DNA from: an uncultured Oscillospiraceae bacterium
GTDB taxonomy: Bacteria > Bacillota > Clostridia > Oscillospirales > Oscillospiraceae
Length of the DNA stretch: 15,284 bases
Direction of reading: 5' to 3'
Assembly (NCBI GenBank): GCA_910578735.1
Contig: CAJTSQ010000050.1
Location: 1-15,284, forward strand
The notes below the pieces were generated by a model that saw only the letters and a list, made by a program, of their open reading frames with translations, was not told where the DNA came from and made no database searches. Position 1 is the stretch's first letter, and each line of letters starts with the position of its first letter. The position numbers were made by a program, and so were the translations under genes. This document shows positions 6,956-13,407 of the stretch, piece after piece.

Positions 6956-6984
6956 AGTATATACTTTAATTTTGTTAAAGTCAA
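6956..6984 (-). promoter_or_regulatory. Promoter of the DUF2089 operon
   Basis: On the minus strand TTGACT (6984-6979) and TATACT (6961-6956) are separated by 17 bases, close to the sigma-A consensus. The start codon is about 27 bases downstream of the -10 box, after an AAAGGAGG site. Confidence 0.75.
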
Positions 6985-6991
6985 GCTTTAA
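6964..6991. promoter_or_regulatory. Three phased CTTTAA half-sites; probable operator
   Basis: CTTTAA (6964-6969), its inverse TTAAAG (6975-6980) and CTTTAA again (6986-6991) are each separated by five bases, an 11-base period that places all on one face of the helix. The array covers the spacer and -35 box of the DUF2089 promoter. Autoregulation by the DUF2089 protein is the simplest reading and is an inference. Confidence 0.6.
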
Positions 6992-7026
6992 TTTTATTTT
7001 CTGTTTTATTGCAAAAGTGGTCCGAC

Positions 7027-7055
7027 TTTACAAATCCCATAAATTGCGATATACT
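7027..7055 (+). promoter_or_regulatory. Promoter of the zinc/manganese importer operon
   Basis: TTTACA (7027-7032) and TATACT (7050-7055) have a 17-base spacer; the start codon is 37 bases beyond the -10 box. No clear Zur- or Fur-type palindrome overlaps it, so the metal-dependent control expected for this operon is not visible to me. Confidence 0.65.
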
Positions 7056-7091
7056 GTACAAACCTTCAGGAAACCGAGAGGAATAGACCCA

Positions 7092-8051
7092 ATGAAAAGA
7101 CCGATTTTGTTTTCCTTCCTGGCCGCGCTGCTCCTGGCGCTCCCCGGCTGCACGGTCCCTGCAAAGGAGGCCCGGCTGACGGTGGTGTGTACCACCTACC
7201 CCATTTATCTGTTCGCCTCCTCCATGGCCGAGGGGGTGGAGGGAGTGGAGGTGGAGCGGCTGGACACCGGGAGCACCAGCTGCCTCCACGACTATACCCT
7301 GTCTATGTCCGACATGAAAAAACTGGAGCGGGCGGATGTGATTGCCATCAACGGGGCGGGGCTGGAGGAGTTTTTGGAGGACGCGCTCCAGACCTCCAGC
7401 GCCCAAATCATCGACTGCTCCACAGGGGTGGAACTGCTGGAAAACCTCTCCCACCACCACGAGGACGGGGAGGAGGGCCACGACCACGGACACTGGGACC
7501 CCCACTATTGGATGGACCCGGCCAACGCCCGGACCATGGCGGCCAACCTGGGGACAGGCCTGTCCGGGATCGACCCGGACCACGCCGCGGAGTATGAGTC
7601 CAACGCCGCGAAAACCGACCAGATTCTTCTCCAGGTCCAGGAGTCGGCCCGGGAGCTGCTGGACCAGTATCTGCCCCAGGGCGTCTCCGGTCTGATCACC
7701 TTTCACGACGGCTTTCAGTATTTCGCCAGGGCCTTTGACCTGCCCCTGCTGGCCTCCATTGAGGAGGAAGCCGGAAGCGAGGCCAGCGCCCGCGAGATTG
7801 TGGAGATCACAGAGCTGGTAAAGGAGTACGGCATCCCGGTAATTTTTACCGAGGTCAACGGCTCCGACGCCAACGCAAAGGCCATCAGCCGGGAGACCGG
7901 CTGCCGAGTGGCCCAACTCACCATGATTATGGACGGCCCCGACGCCTCTGACCCGGAGTTTGGCAGGGCGGGGCACTATTTCCAGCTTTACCGGGACATT
8001 TGCAGTATCATCAACGGATTCTGCGGGGAAGGGACGGTGCCCAACGGATGA
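7092..8051 (+). CDS. ZnuA/AdcA-like metal-binding lipoprotein of an ABC importer
   Basis: The 319-residue protein has a lipoprotein signal (hydrophobic 5-17, lipobox LPGC with Cys20) and the cluster A-I solute-binding fold. Likely metal ligands are H66 (CLHDY), H138 (DPHYWMDP), H205 (FHDGFQY) and E254 or D259 (TEVNGSDA). Between the first two lies a His/Asp/Glu-rich loop, HHHEDGEEGHDHGH (121-134), a hallmark of zinc rather than manganese binders. It delivers metal to the permease encoded downstream. The chosen start follows GAGAGGAA by about eight bases and gives a proper signal peptide; a start 40 codons earlier would cross the promoter region. Its stop overlaps the ATPase start (ATGA). Confidence 0.92.
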   Translation: MKRPILFSFLAALLLALPGCTVPAKEARLTVVCTTYPIYLFASSMAEGVEGVEVERLDTGSTSCLHDYTLSMSDMKKLERADVIAINGAGLEEFLEDALQTSSAQIIDCSTGVELLENLSHHHEDGEEGHDHGHWDPHYWMDPANARTMAANLGTGLSGIDPDHAAEYESNAAKTDQILLQVQESARELLDQYLPQGVSGLITFHDGFQYFARAFDLPLLASIEEEAGSEASAREIVEITELVKEYGIPVIFTEVNGSDANAKAISRETGCRVAQLTMIMDGPDASDPEFGRAGHYFQLYRDICSIINGFCGEGTVPNG

Positions 8052-8848
8052 GAAAAATCAAACACGGCAAGCTGGCCGCCGGCTGCGCCGACTCCTGCTG
8101 CCTGAAGCTGGAGGGGCTGTCCGTCCGGCTGGAGGGGGACTCCATCCTGGAGGACGTGTCCTTCCACCTCCACTGCGGAGAGATCGCGGCCCTCATCGGC
8201 CCCAACGGGGCGGGCAAGTCCACATTGTTCCGCAGCATTTTGGGCCAGCTGAACTATAAGGGCTCCATCACCTTCTCCCCGGCCCGGGGCCCCGCCATCC
8301 GCCTGGACGACGGCCCTGCCAGCGGGATCCGGCCCCTGGTGGGCTACGTCCCCCAGGCGCCCCACTTTGACCGGGGAGACCCGGTGTCGGTGCTGGACTT
8401 CTTCACCGCCGCCACAGCAAAGTGGCCGGTGTGGCTGCCCATCCCCCAAAAGTACCGGGAGCGGGCCGCCGCCTGCCTGGCCCGGGTCCACGGAGAGGAG
8501 CTCCTGGACCGGCCCATGGGGGGCCTGTCCGGGGGACAGCTCCAGCGGGTGCTGCTGGCCCTGGCTCTGGAGCCGGTGCCCCACATCCTCATTCTGGACG
8601 AGCCCCTGTCCGGGGTGGACATCGAGGGGGAGCACCAGCTCCTGGACATGCTGGACGAGCTGCGCACCCAGTACGACCTGTCCATCTTCCTGTCCACCCA
8701 CGACTTTGCCACCTTGAGCCAGTTTGCCGACAAGGTGATTCTCCTCAACCGACGGGTGCTCAAGTCGGGCCCGCCGGAGGAGGTGCTGTCCTCCCCGGAA
8801 TTTTATGAGACCTTCCACCTGCGGATGGGAAAGGGGGGAGCCCAATGA
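8048..8848 (+). CDS. ZnuC-like ABC transporter ATP-binding protein
   Basis: The 266-residue ATPase shows every ABC motif: Walker A GPNGAGKST (51-59), Q-loop Q103, signature LSGGQ (160-164), Walker B LILDE (181-185), D-loop SGVD (188-191) and switch H218. It powers metal uptake with the neighbouring lipoprotein and permease. Before the ABC fold there is an 18-residue extension with three cysteines (C13, C17, C18) and H6, which could bind metal; that is an inference. A cysteine also occurs at position 43. The ATG overlaps the upstream stop by four bases, and GGGGAAGGGA about 10 bases before it can serve as ribosome site. A start 16 codons earlier lies well inside the lipoprotein gene and is less likely. 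Confidence 0.93.
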   Translation: MRKIKHGKLAAGCADSCCLKLEGLSVRLEGDSILEDVSFHLHCGEIAALIGPNGAGKSTLFRSILGQLNYKGSITFSPARGPAIRLDDGPASGIRPLVGYVPQAPHFDRGDPVSVLDFFTAATAKWPVWLPIPQKYRERAAACLARVHGEELLDRPMGGLSGGQLQRVLLALALEPVPHILILDEPLSGVDIEGEHQLLDMLDELRTQYDLSIFLSTHDFATLSQFADKVILLNRRVLKSGPPEEVLSSPEFYETFHLRMGKGGAQ

Positions 8849-9687
8849 GCTTCTGGTACGCCCTAGTGGACCTGCTGCCCTTTGAGTGGGCCGAACCGGG
8901 GTCTATGTTTTTCATGAAAAACGCCCTTCTGGCAGTGCTGGTGATTACCCCTCTCTTCGGGATTTTGTCCACCATGGTGGTCCACAGCCGCATGTCCTTC
9001 TTCTCCGACGCCCTGGGACACTCCGCCTTTACCGGCATGGCCATCGGGGCCCTGTGCGGATTTCACGAGCCCACCTGGGCCGCCGTGGCCTTCGCCGTTC
9101 TCTTTGCCCTGCTCTTCAACGTGGTGCGCCGCCGCTCTGCCCTGGCCAGCGACACGGTGATCGGGGTGTTCTCCTCCACCGCCGTGGCCCTGGGCATCTT
9201 CCTGTCCACCCTGGGAGGGCGCTCTTTCACCAAATTTAACGCCCTCCTTGTGGGCGATATCCTGTCTGTGGAGCCCGCCAAGATCGGCCTGCTGGCCCTG
9301 ATTCTCCTGCTGGTCGTCCTGCTGTGGCTGGCCTCCTTCAACCGGCTGATGCTCTCCGCCGTCCACCCCGCCCTGGCCGACAGCCGGGGGGTGCAGGTCT
9401 TCTGGCAGGAGACAGTGTTCTCCATGGCCATCGCCGTGGTGGTCACGCTGTCCATGACCTGGGTGGGTCTGCTGGTCATCAATTCCCTGCTGGTCCTCCC
9501 CGCCGCCGCTGCCCGGAATGTGGCCCGGAATATGCGGCAATACCACCTGTTTTCCCTGCTGGGGTCGGTGCTGTCCGGGGTGGCCGGGCTGATGACCTCC
9601 TACTATGCCGGCGGCTCCGCCGGCGCGGCCATTACGCTGTATCTGGCAGTGTGGTTTGCGCTGACTTTTTTGATACAGAAAAAATAG
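8845..9687 (+). CDS. ZnuB-like metal ABC transporter permease
   Basis: This 280-residue protein has about eight membrane helices and the ABC-3 permease family motifs: SFFSDALGHSAFTG (51-64), ASDTVIGVFSSTAVALGI (101-118), and VGLLVINSLLVLPAAAARN (207-225), the last containing the usual interaction region. It forms the channel of the zinc/manganese-type importer with the two genes before it. The start overlaps the ATPase stop as ATGA, indicating coupled translation. The length is typical. The gene ends at a very stable convergent hairpin. Zinc is the likely substrate because of the partner lipoprotein's histidine-rich loop. Confidence 0.93.
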   Translation: MSFWYALVDLLPFEWAEPGSMFFMKNALLAVLVITPLFGILSTMVVHSRMSFFSDALGHSAFTGMAIGALCGFHEPTWAAVAFAVLFALLFNVVRRRSALASDTVIGVFSSTAVALGIFLSTLGGRSFTKFNALLVGDILSVEPAKIGLLALILLLVVLLWLASFNRLMLSAVHPALADSRGVQVFWQETVFSMAIAVVVTLSMTWVGLLVINSLLVLPAAAARNVARNMRQYHLFSLLGSVLSGVAGLMTSYYAGGSAGAAITLYLAVWFALTFLIQKK

Positions 9688-9727
9688 TAACATAACACCG
9701 GCCCCCGGAGGGGCCGGTGTTATGTTA
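9688..9727. terminator. Perfect 18-bp stem shared by convergent permease and dehydrogenase genes
   Basis: Arms 9688-9705 and 9710-9727 are exact complements around a CGGA loop. The stem begins right after the permease stop codon and its right end contains the dehydrogenase stop codon (TTA at 9725-9727). On the minus strand a T6 run follows within a few bases, so it is a proper terminator for the minus operon; on the plus strand no U-tract follows. Confidence 0.82.
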
Positions 9728-10714
9728 CAGTCCGTTGACAATGAAATTGGGCCGCTGTCCCTCCAGCAGGAGGCGGACGGAATTCCACATGTTCCGGTGG
9801 GCCCGGCGGAAGACGCCGCCGGTGATGCCCCCCAGGTGGGGGGAGAAGACAGCCCGGTCCGCAATCTCGGGAGGCAGGTCCACCAGGGGGTGGTCGGCGG
9901 GGGTGGGCTCAGGGTCGAAGGTGTCGATGGCGATGCCCCCCAGCCGGCCGTCGAGGAGGGCCTGACGGACTGCCAGGTTGTCCACCAGCTGGCCCCGGGC
10001 GGTGTTTACCAGGATGGTTCCCGGCCGGACGTGGGACAAAAGCTCCTCGTTGACCATGTGAGTGGTCTGCTGGTTGACGGCGCAGTGGAGGGAGAGGATG
10101 GAGCACTGTGCGGCCAGCTCCTCCAGGGGCAGGTAAGTAATGCCCAGCTCCGCCTCTGTCTCAGGCGGACGGCGGCGGGCGGTGTAATAATACAGCTTGC
10201 AGCCAAAGGGGCGCAGCAGCTGGGCAGTGGCGGTCCCGATGTCCCCCAGGCCCACGATGCCCACGGTCTGTTCCCCCAGCTCCGGGGCGCTGGATACCAT
10301 GAACCGCTCCTTAAATTGAATCTGCTTCCCCGCCCTGACGGCGGCGTGGCCTGTGATACCCCGGCGCAGGGCCATGAGCATCAGCATCACCGTATGTTCG
10401 GCCACGCTTCCGGCGTTGCACCCCTTGTTATTGCACACGAAGATGCCCTTCTCACGGGCAGCGGCGGTGTCGATGGCGTTGAAGGCCACCCCCTCGGAGT
10501 GGATCATCCGCAGCCGGGGGAGGAGGTCTATCATCTCCCGACCGACGGGGGTGATGGCGTCGGCAAAAATCACCTCCGCCTCCGGGTTGTCCGCCGCCGC
10601 CTGGAGAGAGGGGGCGGGGGCGCCGCAGAAGACGGGCTCCACAGGCATATCCCTAACAAAATCAGGGAGATACAGGTCGTAGCGGGCCTTGGGCCCAAAA
10701 ATCAGAATTTTCAT
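9725..10714 (-). CDS. D-isomer-specific 2-hydroxyacid dehydrogenase (phosphoglycerate dehydrogenase-like)
   Basis: The 329-residue enzyme has the NAD-binding signature VGIVGLGDIG (151-160), catalytic R240 in VNTARG, E269 in DTFDPEP, and H293 in SPHLGG, the Arg-Glu-His triad of this family. An acidic residue at the end of the second strand is not seen; YTARRR (177-182) at that place might favour NADPH over NADH, which is an inference. It lacks the C-terminal ACT or ASB domain of many SerA proteins, so I do not call it SerA; the substrate may be another 2-oxoacid such as glyoxylate or hydroxypyruvate. The start overlaps the PrmA stop (ATGA) and follows GGAGG by nine bases, so the two are co-translated. 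It is the last gene of the minus operon. Confidence 0.88.
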   Translation of the reverse strand: MKILIFGPKARYDLYLPDFVRDMPVEPVFCGAPAPSLQAAADNPEAEVIFADAITPVGREMIDLLPRLRMIHSEGVAFNAIDTAAAREKGIFVCNNKGCNAGSVAEHTVMLMLMALRRGITGHAAVRAGKQIQFKERFMVSSAPELGEQTVGIVGLGDIGTATAQLLRPFGCKLYYYTARRRPPETEAELGITYLPLEELAAQCSILSLHCAVNQQTTHMVNEELLSHVRPGTILVNTARGQLVDNLAVRQALLDGRLGGIAIDTFDPEPTPADHPLVDLPPEIADRAVFSPHLGGITGGVFRRAHRNMWNSVRLLLEGQRPNFIVNGL

Positions 10715-11652
10715 AGCTTGGCCTCCAATGCTGTCCAGCCGTTTTTCTCCCGGCGGCCGGTAACGGTCAGGCCGGCTTTTTTTAACGCGGCCTCCACCTC
10801 ATGGGCCCGGGCTTCGATGATGCCGGAGCAGAGGAACAGGCCGTCCTCCTCCAGCAGGCCAGGCACCTGAGGGGCCAGGGGGATGATCACATCAGCCACG
10901 ATGTTGGCCAGCACCAAATGGTATTTTTTCTGTGCCAGCTCCGCGGCCAGGGCCGGGTCCGCCAGCACATTGCCCGCCCGGACAGTGTACCGGTCCTGGC
11001 CGATGCCGTTGAGGCCGGCGTTCTCATAGGCCACATCCACTGCCTTGGGGTCGATGTCCACCGCCACGGCGGACCGTGCCCCCAGGCACAGGGCGGCGAT
11101 GGACAGGATTCCGCTGCCGCAGCCCAGATCCAGCACATCCTGGCCGGGTACGGTGTGCTCCTCCACCCCCTCCAGGCACAGCTGGGTGGAGGCGTGGGAG
11201 CCGGTGCCGAAGGTGAGGCCGGGGTTCAGATAGAAGGGCACCCGTCCCGCCGGGACGGGCTCCTCCCGCAGCCACTGGGGCACCACATAGAGCCGTGTGC
11301 CGATCTCCAGGGGTTTGTAGTACTTCTGCCAGCTGTAGGCCCAGTCGCTGTCGGTGAGGGGGGTGGTAGTGTATTCGCAGTCCAGCCCTCGGGTATACTG
11401 CTCCAGCTGCTTTTTTCCGTCCTCATCGTCGGTGACGTAGAACTTCACCCGGGTAACGCCCTTCATCCGGTCCAGCAGCTCCTGGTCCACATAGTCCCAA
11501 TACTGCCGGTTCTGCTCCAGGAAGGAGAGAAAGTCCTGCTCGTCCTCAATCACCACGCTGTCCATTCCGGCGGCGGCCAGCTTTGCGCATACCTGATCCA
11601 GCCTGTCCGGGGTGGTGTTGACGGCTATCTCCAGCCATTTAATCTCGTCCAT
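10711..11652 (-). CDS. prmA: Ribosomal protein L11 methyltransferase
   Basis: The 313-residue protein has an N-terminal substrate-recognition domain (about 1-105), then the class I SAM-dependent methyltransferase core. Diagnostic segments are NPGLTFGTGSHASTQLCL (143-160), the SAM-binding DLGCGSGILSIAA (175-187), the acidic D199/D201 after strand two, and LANIVADVI (248-256), which corresponds to the PrmA active-site region. PrmA trimethylates L11 amino groups. Compared with the E. coli enzyme it has an insertion around 35-95, common in Gram-positive members. GAGGAG lies about seven bases before the start. Downstream it overlaps the hydroxyacid dehydrogenase by four bases; upstream is a hairpin-rich gap after degV. 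It is often found near dnaJ or rsmE, which is not the case here. Confidence 0.94.
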   Translation of the reverse strand: MDEIKWLEIAVNTTPDRLDQVCAKLAAAGMDSVVIEDEQDFLSFLEQNRQYWDYVDQELLDRMKGVTRVKFYVTDDEDGKKQLEQYTRGLDCEYTTTPLTDSDWAYSWQKYYKPLEIGTRLYVVPQWLREEPVPAGRVPFYLNPGLTFGTGSHASTQLCLEGVEEHTVPGQDVLDLGCGSGILSIAALCLGARSAVAVDIDPKAVDVAYENAGLNGIGQDRYTVRAGNVLADPALAAELAQKKYHLVLANIVADVIIPLAPQVPGLLEEDGLFLCSGIIEARAHEVEAALKKAGLTVTGRREKNGWTALEAKL

Positions 11653-11922
11653 AGGCTCTCCTCACACTTTCGTAATATAGGCAAGGCTCCTTTTGAAAGG
11701 AGCTGTCAGCCGCAGGCTGACTGAGGATTGTATTTTGCCGCAGGCAAAATGTATGAAATAATCCTGAACCTTGTTTGCTTCGTATGTTTTGCTCCGCAAA
11801 ACGCAATCCTCCGCCCCAGTTTGCGAACTGGGGCACCTCCAGCTCCAAATCGCGGAGGAACTGCTCCCTGGTAATCAAAACAACAGGCAGGGAAATATAT
11901 CCTTCTGCCGCCGGTCATGGCG
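11653..11922. repeat. Intergenic mosaic of five hairpins between degV and prmA
   Basis: No convincing gene occupies these 270 bases. Five near-perfect hairpins follow each other: 11686-11703 (GCTCCTTT stem), 11705-11721 (GTCAGCC stem, GCA loop), 11732-11750 (ATTTTGCC stem, GCA loop), 11786-11802 (GTTTTGC stem, TCC loop) and 11813-11834 (GCCCCAGTT stem, TGCG loop). An 8-base inverted pair, GAGGATTG (11723-11730) and CAATCCTC (11804-11811), encloses the third and fourth. The part at 11686-11726, read on the minus strand, resembles a dispersed intergenic palindrome that I recall from many Ruminococcaceae-type genomes (CTCAGTC...GACAGCTCC...GGAGCC); this recollection is not verified. None has a U-tract, so they are not typical terminators. 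Confidence 0.65.
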
Positions 11923-12795
11923 CTACCGCTCGGTTCCCATGTAGAACAGAGCCACAGTGCCCGGGCCGGAGTGGGCGCCGATGACGGGGCCCACATAGTT
12001 GATGACCACGTCCTGCACGCCAAAGCGCTTCTTTACCATGTCGGCCACCGTCTGGGCGTCCTCCGGGCAGTCGCCGTGGCTGATGAAGACGGTGAGGCTG
12101 CCCGGATCGATGGCGGTGTCCTCCATCCGGTCCACCAGGGCCTTGAGGGAGGCCTGCCGGCCCCGGGCTTTGCCGATGTTGATCAGGTGGCCCTCATTGT
12201 CCACATGGAGGACGGGCTTGATCTGGAGCATGGAGCCCACCACGGCGGTGGCGGCGGAGATGCGGCCTCCCCGTTTCAGGAAGTGAAGGTCGTCTACAGT
12301 AAACTGGTGGCACAAGTTCAGCTTGTGTTCCTCCACCCAGTCCCGGACCTCCTCGATAGTGTGGCCCCGTTCCCGCTCCCGGGCGGCATACCACACCAGC
12401 AGGCCCTGGCCCAGGGAGGCGCACAGGGTGTCGACAGTGTACAGCTTCCGTTCGGGATACCGGGCGCTCAGTTCCTCCACGGCCAGGCGGGAGGAATTAT
12501 AGGTGGTGGACAGCCCGGAGGAGAAGGCCAGGATCAGCACATCCTTCCCCGCCTGGAGCAGGGGCTCCAGGGCCTCGGTGTACTGGGCCACATTGACGGC
12601 GTTGGTGGTGGCCACCTCACCTTTGCGCAGGCGGTCATAGAAGGCGTGGGGGTCCATATCCCGGTTGTCGGGGTAGTCGCAGTAGGTGTGCTCGGCTATG
12701 ATGAACGCAAGGGGCAGGACCTGAACGTCGATCTGCCGGGCCAGGCCGGCGGGCAGATCGGCGGAGGAGTCTGTGAGGATGACAAAATCAGACAT
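11923..12795 (-). CDS. DegV family fatty-acid-binding protein (FakB-like)
   Basis: The 290-residue protein spans a complete DegV fold: TDSSADLP at 8-15, ATTNA at 62-66, SSGLSTTYNSS at 92-102 (pocket Ser), VDDLHFLKRGGRIS at 167-180 and GPVIGAHSGPGT at 269-280. DegV/FakB proteins bind a fatty acid and present it to the FakA kinase for phosphorylation and membrane lipid synthesis. No fakA is in the window, and genomes usually hold several DegV paralogues with different acyl preference. AAGGAG precedes the start by about eight bases. It follows the DUF1836 gene by 17 bases in the same direction, an arrangement suggesting co-regulation. Confidence 0.92.
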   Translation of the reverse strand: MSDFVILTDSSADLPAGLARQIDVQVLPLAFIIAEHTYCDYPDNRDMDPHAFYDRLRKGEVATTNAVNVAQYTEALEPLLQAGKDVLILAFSSGLSTTYNSSRLAVEELSARYPERKLYTVDTLCASLGQGLLVWYAARERERGHTIEEVRDWVEEHKLNLCHQFTVDDLHFLKRGGRISAATAVVGSMLQIKPVLHVDNEGHLINIGKARGRQASLKALVDRMEDTAIDPGSLTVFISHGDCPEDAQTVADMVKKRFGVQDVVINYVGPVIGAHSGPGTVALFYMGTER

Positions 12796-12812
12796 AATAA
12801 TACTCCTTATAT

Positions 12813-13331
12813 TTATTTCCGTTTCTCCTCCTGGGGCTGGAGAATGGATAAAATACGCTGGCAGGCCAGCTGATTGACATAGCTGCGTACGGCGAAATCC
12901 AGGGCCATTTTCGCCAGATCGGACTGGCCGGCCTCTGGGTCAATGGACTGGGCGGTGTCGGTGAGGGCCCGGTCCAGGGCGCGGCGAAAGTATTCATACT
13001 GCTCCGGCGGTGTTTTCTCCAGCGCGCGGCCCGCACCCATCAGGGCCCCGATGTCCCGGACGGTGAGCACCTGCTTCAGGGCCACCACCGCGGTGAGATA
13101 GCCCAGGTGGACGGGGCCATACCGCTTGCCCTCCGCCCGGGGGACCAGGCCGTCCTTGATGTAGTTGTTCACCATGGCTGGGGTGAGGGCGGGACCGCCG
13201 TCAAAACGAATCAGCTGCCGGGGCATGTAGGAGATCAGCTGATCCATATACAGCGCGATATCGGGCAGGTCGTCCCAGAGGACGGGCCGTTCCTGCTCCA
13301 TGCGGGATTTCAGCTCTTGAAGCTCATCCAT
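12813..13331 (-). CDS. DUF1836 domain protein, predicted DNA-binding
   Basis: The 172-residue protein resembles DUF1836 proteins of Firmicutes. A MerR-like winged-helix element is visible in LTPAMVNNYIKDGLVP followed by EGKRYGPVHL (about 49-76), and the remainder is helical. No ligand-binding residues can be assigned. The start follows GGAAGG by about nine bases. It sits 17 bases upstream of degV, with a promoter and a palindrome immediately upstream; a role as regulator of the downstream lipid-related gene or of itself is an inference. There are no membrane segments, and only one cysteine (near residue 157). Confidence 0.8.
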   Translation of the reverse strand: MDELQELKSRMEQERPVLWDDLPDIALYMDQLISYMPRQLIRFDGGPALTPAMVNNYIKDGLVPRAEGKRYGPVHLGYLTAVVALKQVLTVRDIGALMGAGRALEKTPPEQYEYFRRALDRALTDTAQSIDPEAGQSDLAKMALDFAVRSYVNQLACQRILSILQPQEEKRK

Positions 13332-13353
13332 TCAAAGGCCTTCCTTCCTTGAT

Positions 13354-13375
13354 GTGATATTACGTATTATATCAC
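13354..13375. promoter_or_regulatory. Palindrome GTGATAT-N8-ATATCAC upstream of the DUF1836 gene
   Basis: Seven-base inverted arms (13354-13360 and 13369-13375) lie between the candidate -10 box and the start codon of the DUF1836 gene, a position suited to an operator. An alternative -10 TATAAT (13371-13366, minus) lies within it. Binding by the DUF1836 protein is conjecture. Confidence 0.5.
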
Positions 13376-13378
13376 GGG

Positions 13379-13407
13379 ATTATCTGTATTGAAAGGGAAA
13401 ATGTCAA
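13379..13407 (-). promoter_or_regulatory. Promoter of the DUF1836-degV operon
   Basis: On the minus strand a consensus TTGACA (13407-13402) and GATAAT (13384-13379) are separated by 17 bases. The -35 box overlaps the stop codon of the PF06541 gene upstream, so the operon has its own promoter even though read-through is possible; no terminator separates the two. Confidence 0.65.

Noticed and set aside
6972..7091. Upstream start for the metal-binding lipoprotein
   Set aside because: It would cover the promoter and place 40 residues before the lipoprotein signal peptide.
9725..10714. Naming the dehydrogenase serA
   Set aside because: Only the catalytic and NAD domains are present, with no ACT domain, and no serine pathway gene is adjacent.
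11639..11878. Short minus-strand ORF (79 codons, TTG start) between degV and prmA
   Set aside because: Its first part (ITREQFLRDLELEVPQF) looks protein-like and might be a gene remnant, but no ribosome site precedes it, the rest translates the hairpin repeats, and it runs into the prmA start.
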